Shown here: positions 1-5,593 of the stretch, in pieces
Numbering within the stretch: position 1 is the first letter of the stretch
Layout: each line of letters begins with the position of its first letter
Notes under the pieces: model-generated
The model's database searches: none
What the model was told of the DNA's origin: nothing
Seen by the model: only the letters and a program-made list of their open reading frames with translations
Assembly (NCBI GenBank): GCA_003454665.1
Contig: DMKB01000253.1
Coordinates: 1-5,593, forward strand
Source of the DNA: Nitrospiraceae bacterium
GTDB lineage: Bacteria > Nitrospirota > UBA9217
DNA: 5,593 bases
Direction of reading: 5' to 3'
Made by a program: the position numbers and the translations under genes

Positions 1-1
1 G

Positions 2-1057
2 CGGGGCCAGAACAACGTGCAGGGTTCGACGGACATGGGGTGCATCCCGAACCTGTACCCGGGCTACCAGCGGGTGGACGTGCCGGCGATCCAAAGCAAA
101 TTTGAAGAGCTGTGGAACGCAAAGCTCTCGGACACGGCAGGGCTCACTGCTCCGGAGATGCTGGCTGCCGCGGAGCAGGGCACGCTCAAGGCCCTCTATA
201 TCATGGGCGAGAACCCAGCGGTGAGTGATCCCGATACCGCGCACACGGCCAAGGCGCTCAAGGCACTCGACTTCCTCATGGTGCAGGACATCTTCATGAC
301 CGAGACGGCCGAGCTCGCCGACGTGGTGCTGCCGGCATCGTCGTTTGCGGAAAAAGTCGGAACCTTTACGAACACGGAACGGAGGGTGCAGCGGGTACGA
401 AGGGCCGTCAACGCTCCCGGCACTGCAATGAAGGACTCGCTCATCATCATGGAACTTTCCAAGCGCATGGGCTACGAGATGCCGTACCATCATACGAACG
501 AAATATTCCGCGAGATGGGCAAGGCGTGGCCCGCGCTGGCGGGAATGAGCTACGCGAGGCTCGATGAAGAGGGGGGCCTTCAGTGGCCGTGCCCGACCAG
601 TGATCACCCGGGCACGCAGTATCTCTTCAAGGGCGGTTTCCCGCGGGGCAAGGGCCGGTTCACCCTGGTGCAGTACCGGCCTTCGGCCGAACTTCCCGAT
701 AAGAAGTACCCCTTCATCCTCACCACCGGGAGACAGCTGTTCCATTACCACACCGGCAGCATGACGAGAAAAATCAAGCCGCTCAATATGGTATCGCCTG
801 AATCATACGTTGAGATCAATCCGGATGACGCAAAGACGCTTTCGATAAAGGATGGCGCAAAGGTGAAGGTCAGCTCGCGCCGCGGAGCCATTACCGTGAA
901 GGCCCTGGTGAGCAAGAGGCCCGACAGGGGCGTGGTCTTCATCCCCTTCCATTTCAAAGAGGCTGCGGCGAACGTACTGACGAGCGGGAGCAATCTTGAT
1001 CCCGTGGCCAAGATTCCGTCACTCAAAGTGTCGGCGGTACGGGTTGAGAAAGCTTAA
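2..1057 (+). CDS. fdhA: Formate dehydrogenase alpha (catalytic, molybdopterin) subunit, C-terminal part
   Basis: This is the C-terminal 351 codons of a molybdopterin oxidoreductase, open at the left edge; the frame reads RGQNNVQGSTDMG from base 2, so the GTG at 17 is internal. FdhA oxidises formate to CO2, or the reverse, at a Mo/W-bis-MGD centre. Visible signatures are RGQNNVQG followed by PNLYPGYQ (2-70), a molybdopterin-domain segment ADVVLPASSFAEKVGTF and NTERRVQ (371-391), QWPCP plus HPGT (581-616), and HYHTGSMTRK (743-772). The last begins the C-terminal molybdopterin-dinucleotide-binding beta-barrel. This order is typical of the FdhA/FdhF family rather than nitrate reductase or NuoG. 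The Fe-S cluster motif and the Sec/Cys ligand of the metal lie outside the window, so a selenocysteine cannot be judged, nor can the electron partner. The protein stops soon after the barrel with no added domain. Formate-tetrahydrofolate ligase downstream supports a role in one-carbon metabolism. Confidence 0.93.
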   Translation, partial: RGQNNVQGSTDMGCIPNLYPGYQRVDVPAIQSKFEELWNAKLSDTAGLTAPEMLAAAEQGTLKALYIMGENPAVSDPDTAHTAKALKALDFLMVQDIFMTETAELADVVLPASSFAEKVGTFTNTERRVQRVRRAVNAPGTAMKDSLIIMELSKRMGYEMPYHHTNEIFREMGKAWPALAGMSYARLDEEGGLQWPCPTSDHPGTQYLFKGGFPRGKGRFTLVQYRPSAELPDKKYPFILTTGRQLFHYHTGSMTRKIKPLNMVSPESYVEINPDDAKTLSIKDGAKVKVSSRRGAITVKALVSKRPDRGVVFIPFHFKEAAANVLTSGSNLDPVAKIPSLKVSAVRVEKA

Positions 1058-1237
1058 GATGAAAAAAGGCGGCAAAGAATTTATCTGCCGCGAATGGCCT
1101 AGAACCAGAAACGGCCACCCGTGGACGCGAATTTTCACAAATTAAAGAGAGAAAAGTTCATAAGGTTGCAGGTGAACGCTGAAAAGATATTGTCTTTTTT
1201 CGTGCCTTTGTGGCAATAGGTTAACAGGCTTCGAAAT
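1058..1237. repeat. Spacer resembling a decayed dispersed intergenic repeat
   Basis: No gene is visible in this spacer. It contains a 6-bp stem, GCGGCA (1069-1074) with TGCCGC (1086-1091), around an 11-base loop and without a T-tract, so it is a poor intrinsic terminator for the gene upstream. The heptamer CGCGAAT occurs twice in direct orientation (1089-1095 and 1126-1132). A short CCAC-CC-GTGG palindrome lies near 1116-1124, and the right part reads TTCGTGCCTTTGTGGC (about 1199-1214). The alternating 'cgcgaat/ttcac' and 'tcgtgcctttgtgg' text resembles, from memory, degenerate dispersed repeats found between genes in many deltaproteobacterial and Nitrospirota genomes. The stem and direct repeat are seen in the sequence; the assignment to a dispersed family is inference. 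No convincing promoter was found. Confidence 0.35.
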
Positions 1238-1244
1238 GAGGAGG
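1238..1244 (+). promoter_or_regulatory. Ribosome binding site GAGGAGG deciding the start of the next gene
   Basis: GAGGAGG is a near-perfect anti-Shine-Dalgarno match. Two ATG codons follow back to back, at 1247 (2-base gap) and 1250 (5-base gap). The 5-base gap is closer to the usual spacing, so 1250 is the better start; the difference is one methionine. Confidence 0.75.
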
Positions 1245-1249
1245 AAATG

Positions 1250-1708
1250 ATGGTCGACAAGGCGGCATTACAAAAACAGATACTCCTGAGCGACCTTACC
1301 GCCGAGGAGGTGGAAGCAATTGCACAGAAGGTCAAGGCCGAAAGCTTTGCGAAGGGTAAGCCCATCTTCCAGGAAGGCGAGGCTACCAAGTGTATGTACC
1401 TGATCAAGGCCGGCAAGGTGGAGATTGCGAAGACGACGGCTGACGGGTGGAAACAGACGCTTGCCGTGCTGACGGAGAACCACTTCTTCGGTGAGCTGTC
1501 CCTGATCGAAGACAAGAAGACGCACGGTGCGAACGCTACGGCCATCGACGACACGGAAATCGTCTGCATCAACATGGCCGACTTCAAGGCATTCGAGCAG
1601 AGCAACCCGGGCATGATGTATAAGATCATGAAGACCATCGCCCGTGTTGCCAGCAAGAATGTGCACGCGATGAACGACCGGCTGATCAAACTCCTTATCA
1701 GTTATTGA
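1250..1708 (+). CDS. Small stand-alone cyclic nucleotide-binding domain (CRP-fold) protein
   Basis: This protein of 152 residues (153 if started at 1247) is almost entirely one cNMP-binding beta-roll. Counting from 1247, a short helix LLSDLTAEEVEAIA (13-26) precedes FAKGKPIFQEGE (34-45), the MYLIKAGKVEI strand pair (50-60), and the phosphate-binding cassette FGELSLIEDKKTHGANATA (81-99). The C-terminal helix (113-151) ends in DRLIKLLISY. CRP and FNR regulators are about 210-240 residues with a helix-turn-helix after this helix; here there is none, and no kinase, channel or GGDEF domain. It is therefore probably a cytoplasmic ligand-sensing or protein-interaction module. In the cassette, the arginine that contacts the cyclic phosphate in CRP appears replaced by His93, with one extra residue in the loop, so cAMP or cGMP binding is doubtful. 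It sits between formate dehydrogenase and formate-tetrahydrofolate ligase genes. The fold is clear; ligand and partner are unknown. Confidence 0.85.
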   Translation: MVDKAALQKQILLSDLTAEEVEAIAQKVKAESFAKGKPIFQEGEATKCMYLIKAGKVEIAKTTADGWKQTLAVLTENHFFGELSLIEDKKTHGANATAIDDTEIVCINMADFKAFEQSNPGMMYKIMKTIARVASKNVHAMNDRLIKLLISY

Positions 1709-1740
1709 GCGGCGGGAAAGCAACTCCAAATATCAAGACG

Positions 1741-1813
1741 CAAATGACAAATAAATACCCAAGCGACAAGCGTCAAAATGTTTTTCTCAGCTTGGTATTT
1801 TGACATTCATTTG
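1741..1813. repeat. AT-rich imperfect palindrome in the spacer before fhs
   Basis: The arm CAAATGA (1741-1747) pairs with TCATTTG (1807-1813). Further in, AAATACCCAAG (1753-1763) pairs with CTTGGTATTT (1791-1800) apart from one bulged C. The arms are each 23 bases and enclose about 27 bases. Similar text continues outward (CCAAATATCAAG from about 1726 on the left, and to about 1843 on the right), where TTGACATT is repeated directly at 1800-1807 and 1825-1832. The look, 'caaatgacaaataaatacc' on one side and its near complement on the other, resembles AT-rich palindromic spacer repeats common in Desulfobacterota, Nitrospirota and related genomes. That resemblance is from memory. It lacks the GC-rich stem and T-run of a classical terminator. 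Confidence 0.55.
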
Positions 1814-1824
1814 AATTTTGAGCG

Positions 1825-1853
1825 TTGACATTTAGTATTCAAGGCGGCATTGT
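1825..1853 (+). promoter_or_regulatory. Possible sigma-70 type promoter for fhs
   Basis: A perfect -35 hexamer TTGACA (1825-1830) is followed after 17 bases by CATTGT (1848-1853), which matches only three positions of the -10 consensus. The predicted transcript would have a leader of roughly 100 bases before the fhs start. Because TTGACA lies inside the AT-rich repeat, and a second copy at 1800 has no -10 partner, the match may be chance. This is the best promoter candidate in the 1709-1959 spacer but a weak one; read-through from the upstream genes is the alternative. Confidence 0.22.
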
Positions 1854-1947
1854 TTCCTGCTTGAGTTAATTTACGGTAAATCGTTCCTGTCAATTCGCGG
1901 CTGAATAGTATGGTTATCGTTTTGTTTTTACATTCCACATTTCAAAA

Positions 1948-1953
1948 AGGAGG
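1948..1953 (+). promoter_or_regulatory. Strong ribosome binding site of fhs
   Basis: AGGAGG, preceded by a run of A, lies six T residues before the ATG at 1960. The consensus sequence and good spacing fix the fhs start and suggest efficient translation. Confidence 0.85.
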
Positions 1954-1959
1954 TTTTTT

Positions 1960-3723
1960 ATGGCACTTGACCCAACAAAGCATCAGGACTGGGAGATAGC
2001 AGAAGACGCCGAAAAAACGATGAAGCCCATCGCCGAAATCGCGGAGAAGTTGGGCCTCACGCCGGACGAACTGCTGCCCCACGGGCACTACATCGCGAAG
2101 GTAGACTTCAAGAAAGCGCTCGCACGGCTGAAGGACAAGCCCGACGGAAAGTACATCGACGTTACGGCCATCACGCCCACGCCGCTGGGCGAAGGAAAAT
2201 CGACATCCACCCTTGGACTGGTCCAGGGCATGGGTAAGCGCGGCAAGAACGTGATTGCCACGATCCGCCAGCCCTCGGGCGGCCCGACCATGAACATCAA
2301 GGGATCGGCGGCAGGCGGCGGCCTGGCCCAGGTCATCCCCCTTACGCCGTTCTCCCTTGGCCTCACGGGCGACATCAACGCCATCATGAACTCACACAAC
2401 CTGGCCATGGTGGCGCTCACGTCCCGTATGCAGCATGAATTCAACTACAACGATGAGCAGCTCGGGAAGCGGAACCTCAAGCGGCTGAACGTCGACCCGC
2501 GCAACGTCGAGATGAAATGGATCATGGACTTCTGCGCCCAGGCGCTTCGCAACATCACCATCGGCCAGGGAGGCAAGAGCGACGGCTTCATGATGCGTTC
2601 CAGTTTTGCCATTGCCGTGTCCTCGGAAGTGATGGCCATTCTCGCCGTCGCCAAGGACCTGAAGGACATGCGCGATCGGATGGGAAAAATTGTCGTTGCC
2701 TACAGCAAGGACGGAACACCCGTCACCACGAAGGACCTCGAAGTGGACGGCGCGATGACGGCCTGGATGGTCGAGGCCCTGAACCCGAATCTGCTCCAGA
2801 GTCTCGAAGGCCAGCCCGTGTTCGTTCACGCCGGCCCCTTCGCCAACATCGCCATCGGCCAGTCGTCTATCGTGGCCGATCGCATTGCGCTCAAGCTCGG
2901 AGATTATGTCATTACCGAGTCCGGCTTTGCCGCTGACATCGGTTTCGAGAAGTTCTGGAACCTCAAATGCCGCATGTCCGGCCTCAAACCCAACGCGGCA
3001 GTGGTTGTTGCCACTATCCGAGCTCTTAAGTGCCACGGCGGCGCTCCCATCCCGGTCCCGGGCAGGCCGCTTCCCGATGAGTACAAGGGGGAGAACGTGG
3101 GCTGGGTCGAGAAAGGCTGCGAAAACCTCGTGCACCACATTAATACCGTCAAAAAGGCGGGCATCAACCCCGTGGTCTGCATCAATGCCTTCCATACCGA
3201 CACCGACAACGAGATCAAGGCGGTACGCAAAATGGCAGAAGCGGCAGGCGCCCGCGTCGCCCTCTCGCGGCATTGGGAAAAAGGCGGCGACGGCGCCCTC
3301 GAGTTCGCCGATGCCGTCGTGGAAGCCTGCAACGAAAAGAACGACTTCAAGTTTCTCTATGAGCTCGATACACCGCTCAGGAAACGCATCGATCTTATCG
3401 CCCGGGAAGTGTACGGCGCCGATGGCGTGGACTATACCCCGGAGGCAGAGGCCAAGGCCAAGAGGATGGAGGCTGATCCCGAGACCTCGAAACTCGGCAC
3501 CTGCATGGTCAAGACCCATCTGTCGCTGACGGACAACCCGGCCCTCAAGGGCGTGCCCAAGAACTGGCGGCTCCGCATCAGGGACATCCTTACCTTCAAA
3601 GGCGCGGGATTCGTCGTTCCCGTGGCCGGAACCATCAACCTCATGCCCGGCACTTCGTCAAGCCCGGCGTACCGCAGGGTCGATGTAGACGTGGAAACCG
3701 GTAAAGTGAAGGGTGTATTCTAG
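1960..3723 (+). CDS. fhs: Formate-tetrahydrofolate ligase (formyltetrahydrofolate synthetase)
   Basis: This complete 587-residue cytoplasmic enzyme joins formate to tetrahydrofolate using ATP to give 10-formyl-THF, in the methyl branch of the Wood-Ljungdahl pathway or in one-carbon supply. The nucleotide loop TPTPLGEGKST is at 72-82. RQPSGGPTMN (103-112) runs into IKGSAAGGGLAQ (113-124), followed by TGDINAIMNSHNLA. The family signature VVATIRALKCHGG (349-361) is exact. INAFHTD (408-414) and HWEKGGDG (438-445) carry Phe411 and Trp439. Their 28-residue spacing equals that of the folate-stacking Phe384 and Trp412 described for the Moorella enzyme. The C-terminus ends in KGVF, close to the usual GLF. 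The classical enzyme is about 555-560 residues with KGGAAGGGY and RxPSLGP motifs; here the N-terminus is longer and the loop reads KGSAAGGGL and RQPSGGP. I associate that variant with deltaproteobacterial sequences. An ideal ribosome site and a strong terminator bracket the gene. Confidence 0.97.
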   Translation: MALDPTKHQDWEIAEDAEKTMKPIAEIAEKLGLTPDELLPHGHYIAKVDFKKALARLKDKPDGKYIDVTAITPTPLGEGKSTSTLGLVQGMGKRGKNVIATIRQPSGGPTMNIKGSAAGGGLAQVIPLTPFSLGLTGDINAIMNSHNLAMVALTSRMQHEFNYNDEQLGKRNLKRLNVDPRNVEMKWIMDFCAQALRNITIGQGGKSDGFMMRSSFAIAVSSEVMAILAVAKDLKDMRDRMGKIVVAYSKDGTPVTTKDLEVDGAMTAWMVEALNPNLLQSLEGQPVFVHAGPFANIAIGQSSIVADRIALKLGDYVITESGFAADIGFEKFWNLKCRMSGLKPNAAVVVATIRALKCHGGAPIPVPGRPLPDEYKGENVGWVEKGCENLVHHINTVKKAGINPVVCINAFHTDTDNEIKAVRKMAEAAGARVALSRHWEKGGDGALEFADAVVEACNEKNDFKFLYELDTPLRKRIDLIAREVYGADGVDYTPEAEAKAKRMEADPETSKLGTCMVKTHLSLTDNPALKGVPKNWRLRIRDILTFKGAGFVVPVAGTINLMPGTSSSPAYRRVDVDVETGKVKGVF

Positions 3724-3750
3724 GCGAGAGTAACCTAGCACGTAATTCTT

Positions 3751-3789
3751 AAAAGCCCGCGCCGGTGGTATCCGGCGCGGGCTTTTTTT
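3751..3789 (+). terminator. Strong intrinsic terminator after fhs
   Basis: The arm AAAAGCCCGCGCCGG (3751-3765) pairs perfectly over 15 bp with CCGGCGCGGGCTTTT (3772-3786) around a TGGTAT loop, and the T-run continues to 3789. It begins 27 bases after the fhs stop. Read from the other strand it would have only four T after the stem, so it acts mainly on the + strand. It separates the fhs transcript from the sensor kinase gene. Confidence 0.95.
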
Positions 3790-4034
3790 ACCGCTCAGTG
3801 CATCTGTTCCCTTCCTTGCCGCTGTGCCGCGATGCAGTAAATAACAGCATATAGCATAATGGCAACATCCTTTCAGTCAGGTCATTTATTTCCGCAGCGA
3901 AGCTGAAGAGCCTTGATTCTTGTTTTTTTGAATAATCTGTACTATCATGTACTTATTGCGGTTGTGCATACCGATACCTTCTTTGACGTTCAGGCGTTTT
4001 CTCATTAACGAGCGAGGCAGGGGCTGCAGGAGCT
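3790..4034 (+). promoter_or_regulatory. Leader and probable promoter region of the sensor kinase gene
   Basis: This 245-base spacer has no gene. It must hold the kinase promoter, since a strong terminator precedes it, but no site is convincing. One candidate is TTGCCG (3816-3821), 16 bases, TAAATA (3838-3843). Another lies in the AT-rich stretch 3913-3945, with TTGATT and TACTAT separated by 21 bases, which is too far apart. That stretch also has a GTAC-N6-GTAC inverted repeat (3939-3952) and, upstream, a small CAGC-GAA-GCTG hairpin (3895-3905). No riboswitch or sRNA pattern is recognised. Confidence 0.3.
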
Positions 4035-5593
4035 ATGGCGTTCAAGGTAAATAAATATCTCCCCCTGGTCAGGCGCAAGTTTGCGGTGAGAATGGCGCTT
4101 GCTGTCGCGGTAATCGCCTTTGTCAGCAATCTCAATGCCCTTATCGATCTGTTCCTTCATCCCGAAATTTCCTATTTCGATGCAGAGCACCTCATCGTCG
4201 GCGGAGCCACCGGTATCATGGTCGCACTCCTCCTCGGCGTGGTGGAGCTGTACATGCGCCGGTACGGTGAGGCCGAGCAGAGCCTGAAAAAAGAACTGAC
4301 AAAAGTGCAGACCTATCTCGATGTCGCCGGGGTCATCATGGTGGCCCTCGACACCGACGGGAACATCATCCTGCTGAACCGGCAGGGGTGCGATATCCTC
4401 GGATGCACGGTGGCGCGGGTGACGGGCAGCAACTGGTTCGATCTGTTTATTCCCGAGAGGGACCGGGAGCCAGTCAAGGCGGTTTTTTTCCGGCTGATGA
4501 AAGGAGAAATAGATCCCGTCGAATATTATGAGAACCCGGTAGTGACCATGGAGGGAGAAGAACGAATCATTGCCTGGCACAACACGGTCCTGTCTGATGA
4601 AGGGGGCGCCATAATCGGTACGCTCAGCTCAGGCATGGACATAACAGAGCGAAGGCAGGCAGAAGAAACACTCAGAACGTCGGAAGAGAAGTACCGGGAC
4701 CTCTTCGAGAACGCTACGGATGCCATATTTCTGATTAGTGCCGACCTGCGCTATGTGGATGTGAACAGGAAGGCAATAGAACTCTTCGGTTACGCAAAGG
4801 AAGAATGGCTTACCATGAGCGTTCTTGATGTCATTCCGCGGGAGCAGGCTTCACGGTCAAAGCAGGAATTTGAAAAATTACGAACAGAAGGAATGTACGA
4901 AAAATTCGTCGGGAGGATGTTCAAAAAAGACGGGACAGATCTTGACGTCGAAGTGAGCTCTTCGGCAATTTATGACGGCAGGCAATTCATCGGCTCACGG
5001 GACATTGTACGGGACATAACGGAGCGCAAACGGATGGAGGAGGACCTCCGAAATTCGGAAAAGCGATACCGCCTCCTGTTCGAGACGAATCCTCAGCCCA
5101 TGCTCGTCTATGATGTGTATACCCTCGGCATTCTGGCGGTGAATGAGGCTGCCGTCACCACATACGGTTATCGTCGAGAGGAATTCCTGTCCATGACGAT
5201 CAAGGACATCCGTCCACCCGAGGATGTTCCCGCTCTCCTGCATCATCTGGCAAAGCCGGGCCCGGACCTCGATATCGTGCCTGGCGTATGGAGGCACCGG
5301 AAAAAAGACGGGACGATTCTCTATGTGGAAATCATTTCGCACAAGCTCACCTTCGGCGGCCGGCAGGCAGAGCTTGTCTTGACCTATGATGTGTCGGAGC
5401 GTAAGCGACTGGAGGATGAACTCCTGAATGCGCGGAAACTCGAGTCCCTCGGCGTGCTCGCCGGCGGCATAGCCCATGATTTCAACAACCTGCTGGTGGC
5501 CGTTCTGGGCAACATTGACATGGCGAAGCTCGGCGGTAAAGCAAAGGGCGGCATAACGAAGTGGCTGGATGCGGCGGAGAAGGCCACGCTGCG
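4035..5593 (+). CDS. Membrane-anchored multi-PAS sensor histidine kinase, N-terminal part
   Basis: The reading frame is open from ATG 4035 to the right edge (519 codons, no stop). A stop at 3984 and no other start codon between make this ATG the first possible; GGAG at 4029-4032 gives only 2 bases of spacing. Two membrane segments (about 17-40 and 53-74) flank a short outer loop. Three PAS domains follow: about 90-205 (ends MDITERR), 216-331 (SEEKYRDLFENA to RDITERK), and 341-457 (SEKRYRLLFETN to YDVSERKR). The linkers between them are charged and probably coiled. HisKA begins with LESLGVLAGGIAHDFNNLL, making His481 the predicted phospho-acceptor. The ATPase domain, and a receiver domain if it is a hybrid kinase as HDFNNLL proteins often are, lie outside. 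No cysteine cluster or heme motif is seen in the PAS domains, so the signal is unknown. It likely autophosphorylates and signals to a response regulator nearby. Confidence 0.92.
   Translation, partial: MAFKVNKYLPLVRRKFAVRMALAVAVIAFVSNLNALIDLFLHPEISYFDAEHLIVGGATGIMVALLLGVVELYMRRYGEAEQSLKKELTKVQTYLDVAGVIMVALDTDGNIILLNRQGCDILGCTVARVTGSNWFDLFIPERDREPVKAVFFRLMKGEIDPVEYYENPVVTMEGEERIIAWHNTVLSDEGGAIIGTLSSGMDITERRQAEETLRTSEEKYRDLFENATDAIFLISADLRYVDVNRKAIELFGYAKEEWLTMSVLDVIPREQASRSKQEFEKLRTEGMYEKFVGRMFKKDGTDLDVEVSSSAIYDGRQFIGSRDIVRDITERKRMEEDLRNSEKRYRLLFETNPQPMLVYDVYTLGILAVNEAAVTTYGYRREEFLSMTIKDIRPPEDVPALLHHLAKPGPDLDIVPGVWRHRKKDGTILYVEIISHKLTFGGRQAELVLTYDVSERKRLEDELLNARKLESLGVLAGGIAHDFNNLLVAVLGNIDMAKLGGKAKGGITKWLDAAEKATL

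Noticed and set aside
1069..1091. Intrinsic terminator after the formate dehydrogenase gene
   Set aside because: The stem is only 6 bp with an 11-base loop and no following T-run.
1135..1729. Two overlapping minus-strand open frames across the cNMP-fold gene
   Set aside because: The + strand frame gives a clear cNMP-binding fold with a strong ribosome site; the antisense frames show no domain and one reads into the spacer.
1961..1976. TGGCAC at the fhs start as part of a sigma-54 promoter
   Set aside because: The -12 element TTGC is not found at the required distance, and the match lies inside the coding sequence.
2392..3519. A long 375-codon open frame on the minus strand inside fhs
   Set aside because: It is exactly antisense to a well conserved fhs coding region of high GC, its translation matches no family I recognise, and open antisense frames are expected from this codon bias.
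3850..3860. Short tandem AGCATAT-AGCATA in the spacer before the kinase
   Set aside because: Fewer than two full seven-base units in AT-rich sequence is likely chance; there is no array or paired site.
4005..5587. Several minus-strand open frames in the right part of the window
   Set aside because: They are shadows of the continuous + strand PAS-kinase frame from 4035, whose domain motifs are unmistakable.

Overview
The window reads as bacterial chromosome of moderately high GC. Gene content and sequence flavour suggest an anaerobe of the Desulfobacterota (former Deltaproteobacteria) or Nitrospirota. The clues are a molybdopterin formate dehydrogenase catalytic subunit, a formate-tetrahydrofolate ligase with signature motifs I associate with deltaproteobacterial sequences, AT-rich palindromic spacer repeats, and a multi-PAS histidine kinase. 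The taxonomic placement is inference from remembered family patterns, not from a search.

All four genes lie on the + strand. Bases 2-1057 are the C-terminal part of a formate dehydrogenase alpha subunit, open at the left edge. A 190-base spacer that looks like a decayed dispersed repeat follows. Next is a small stand-alone cyclic-nucleotide-binding-fold protein (1250-1708) with no DNA-binding or enzymatic domain. A second spacer (1709-1959) holds an AT-rich imperfect palindrome and a possible promoter. The complete formate-tetrahydrofolate ligase gene fhs (1960-3723) has an ideal ribosome binding site and ends at a strong intrinsic terminator (3751-3789). After a 245-base spacer, a membrane-anchored sensor kinase with two membrane segments, three PAS domains and the HisKA phospho-acceptor motif begins at 4035 and runs off the right edge before its ATPase domain.

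The first part of the window is a formate-handling neighbourhood. Formate dehydrogenase interconverts CO2 and formate, and Fhs activates formate with ATP onto tetrahydrofolate. These are the first two steps of the methyl branch of the Wood-Ljungdahl pathway, or the last two when it runs oxidatively. The small nucleotide-fold protein between them is the least explained gene and may be a ligand-sensing partner; that is inference from position only. The terminator makes the sensor kinase a separate transcription unit with no visible functional tie to formate. I see no CRISPR array, tRNA, rRNA, insertion sequence or clearly new system.
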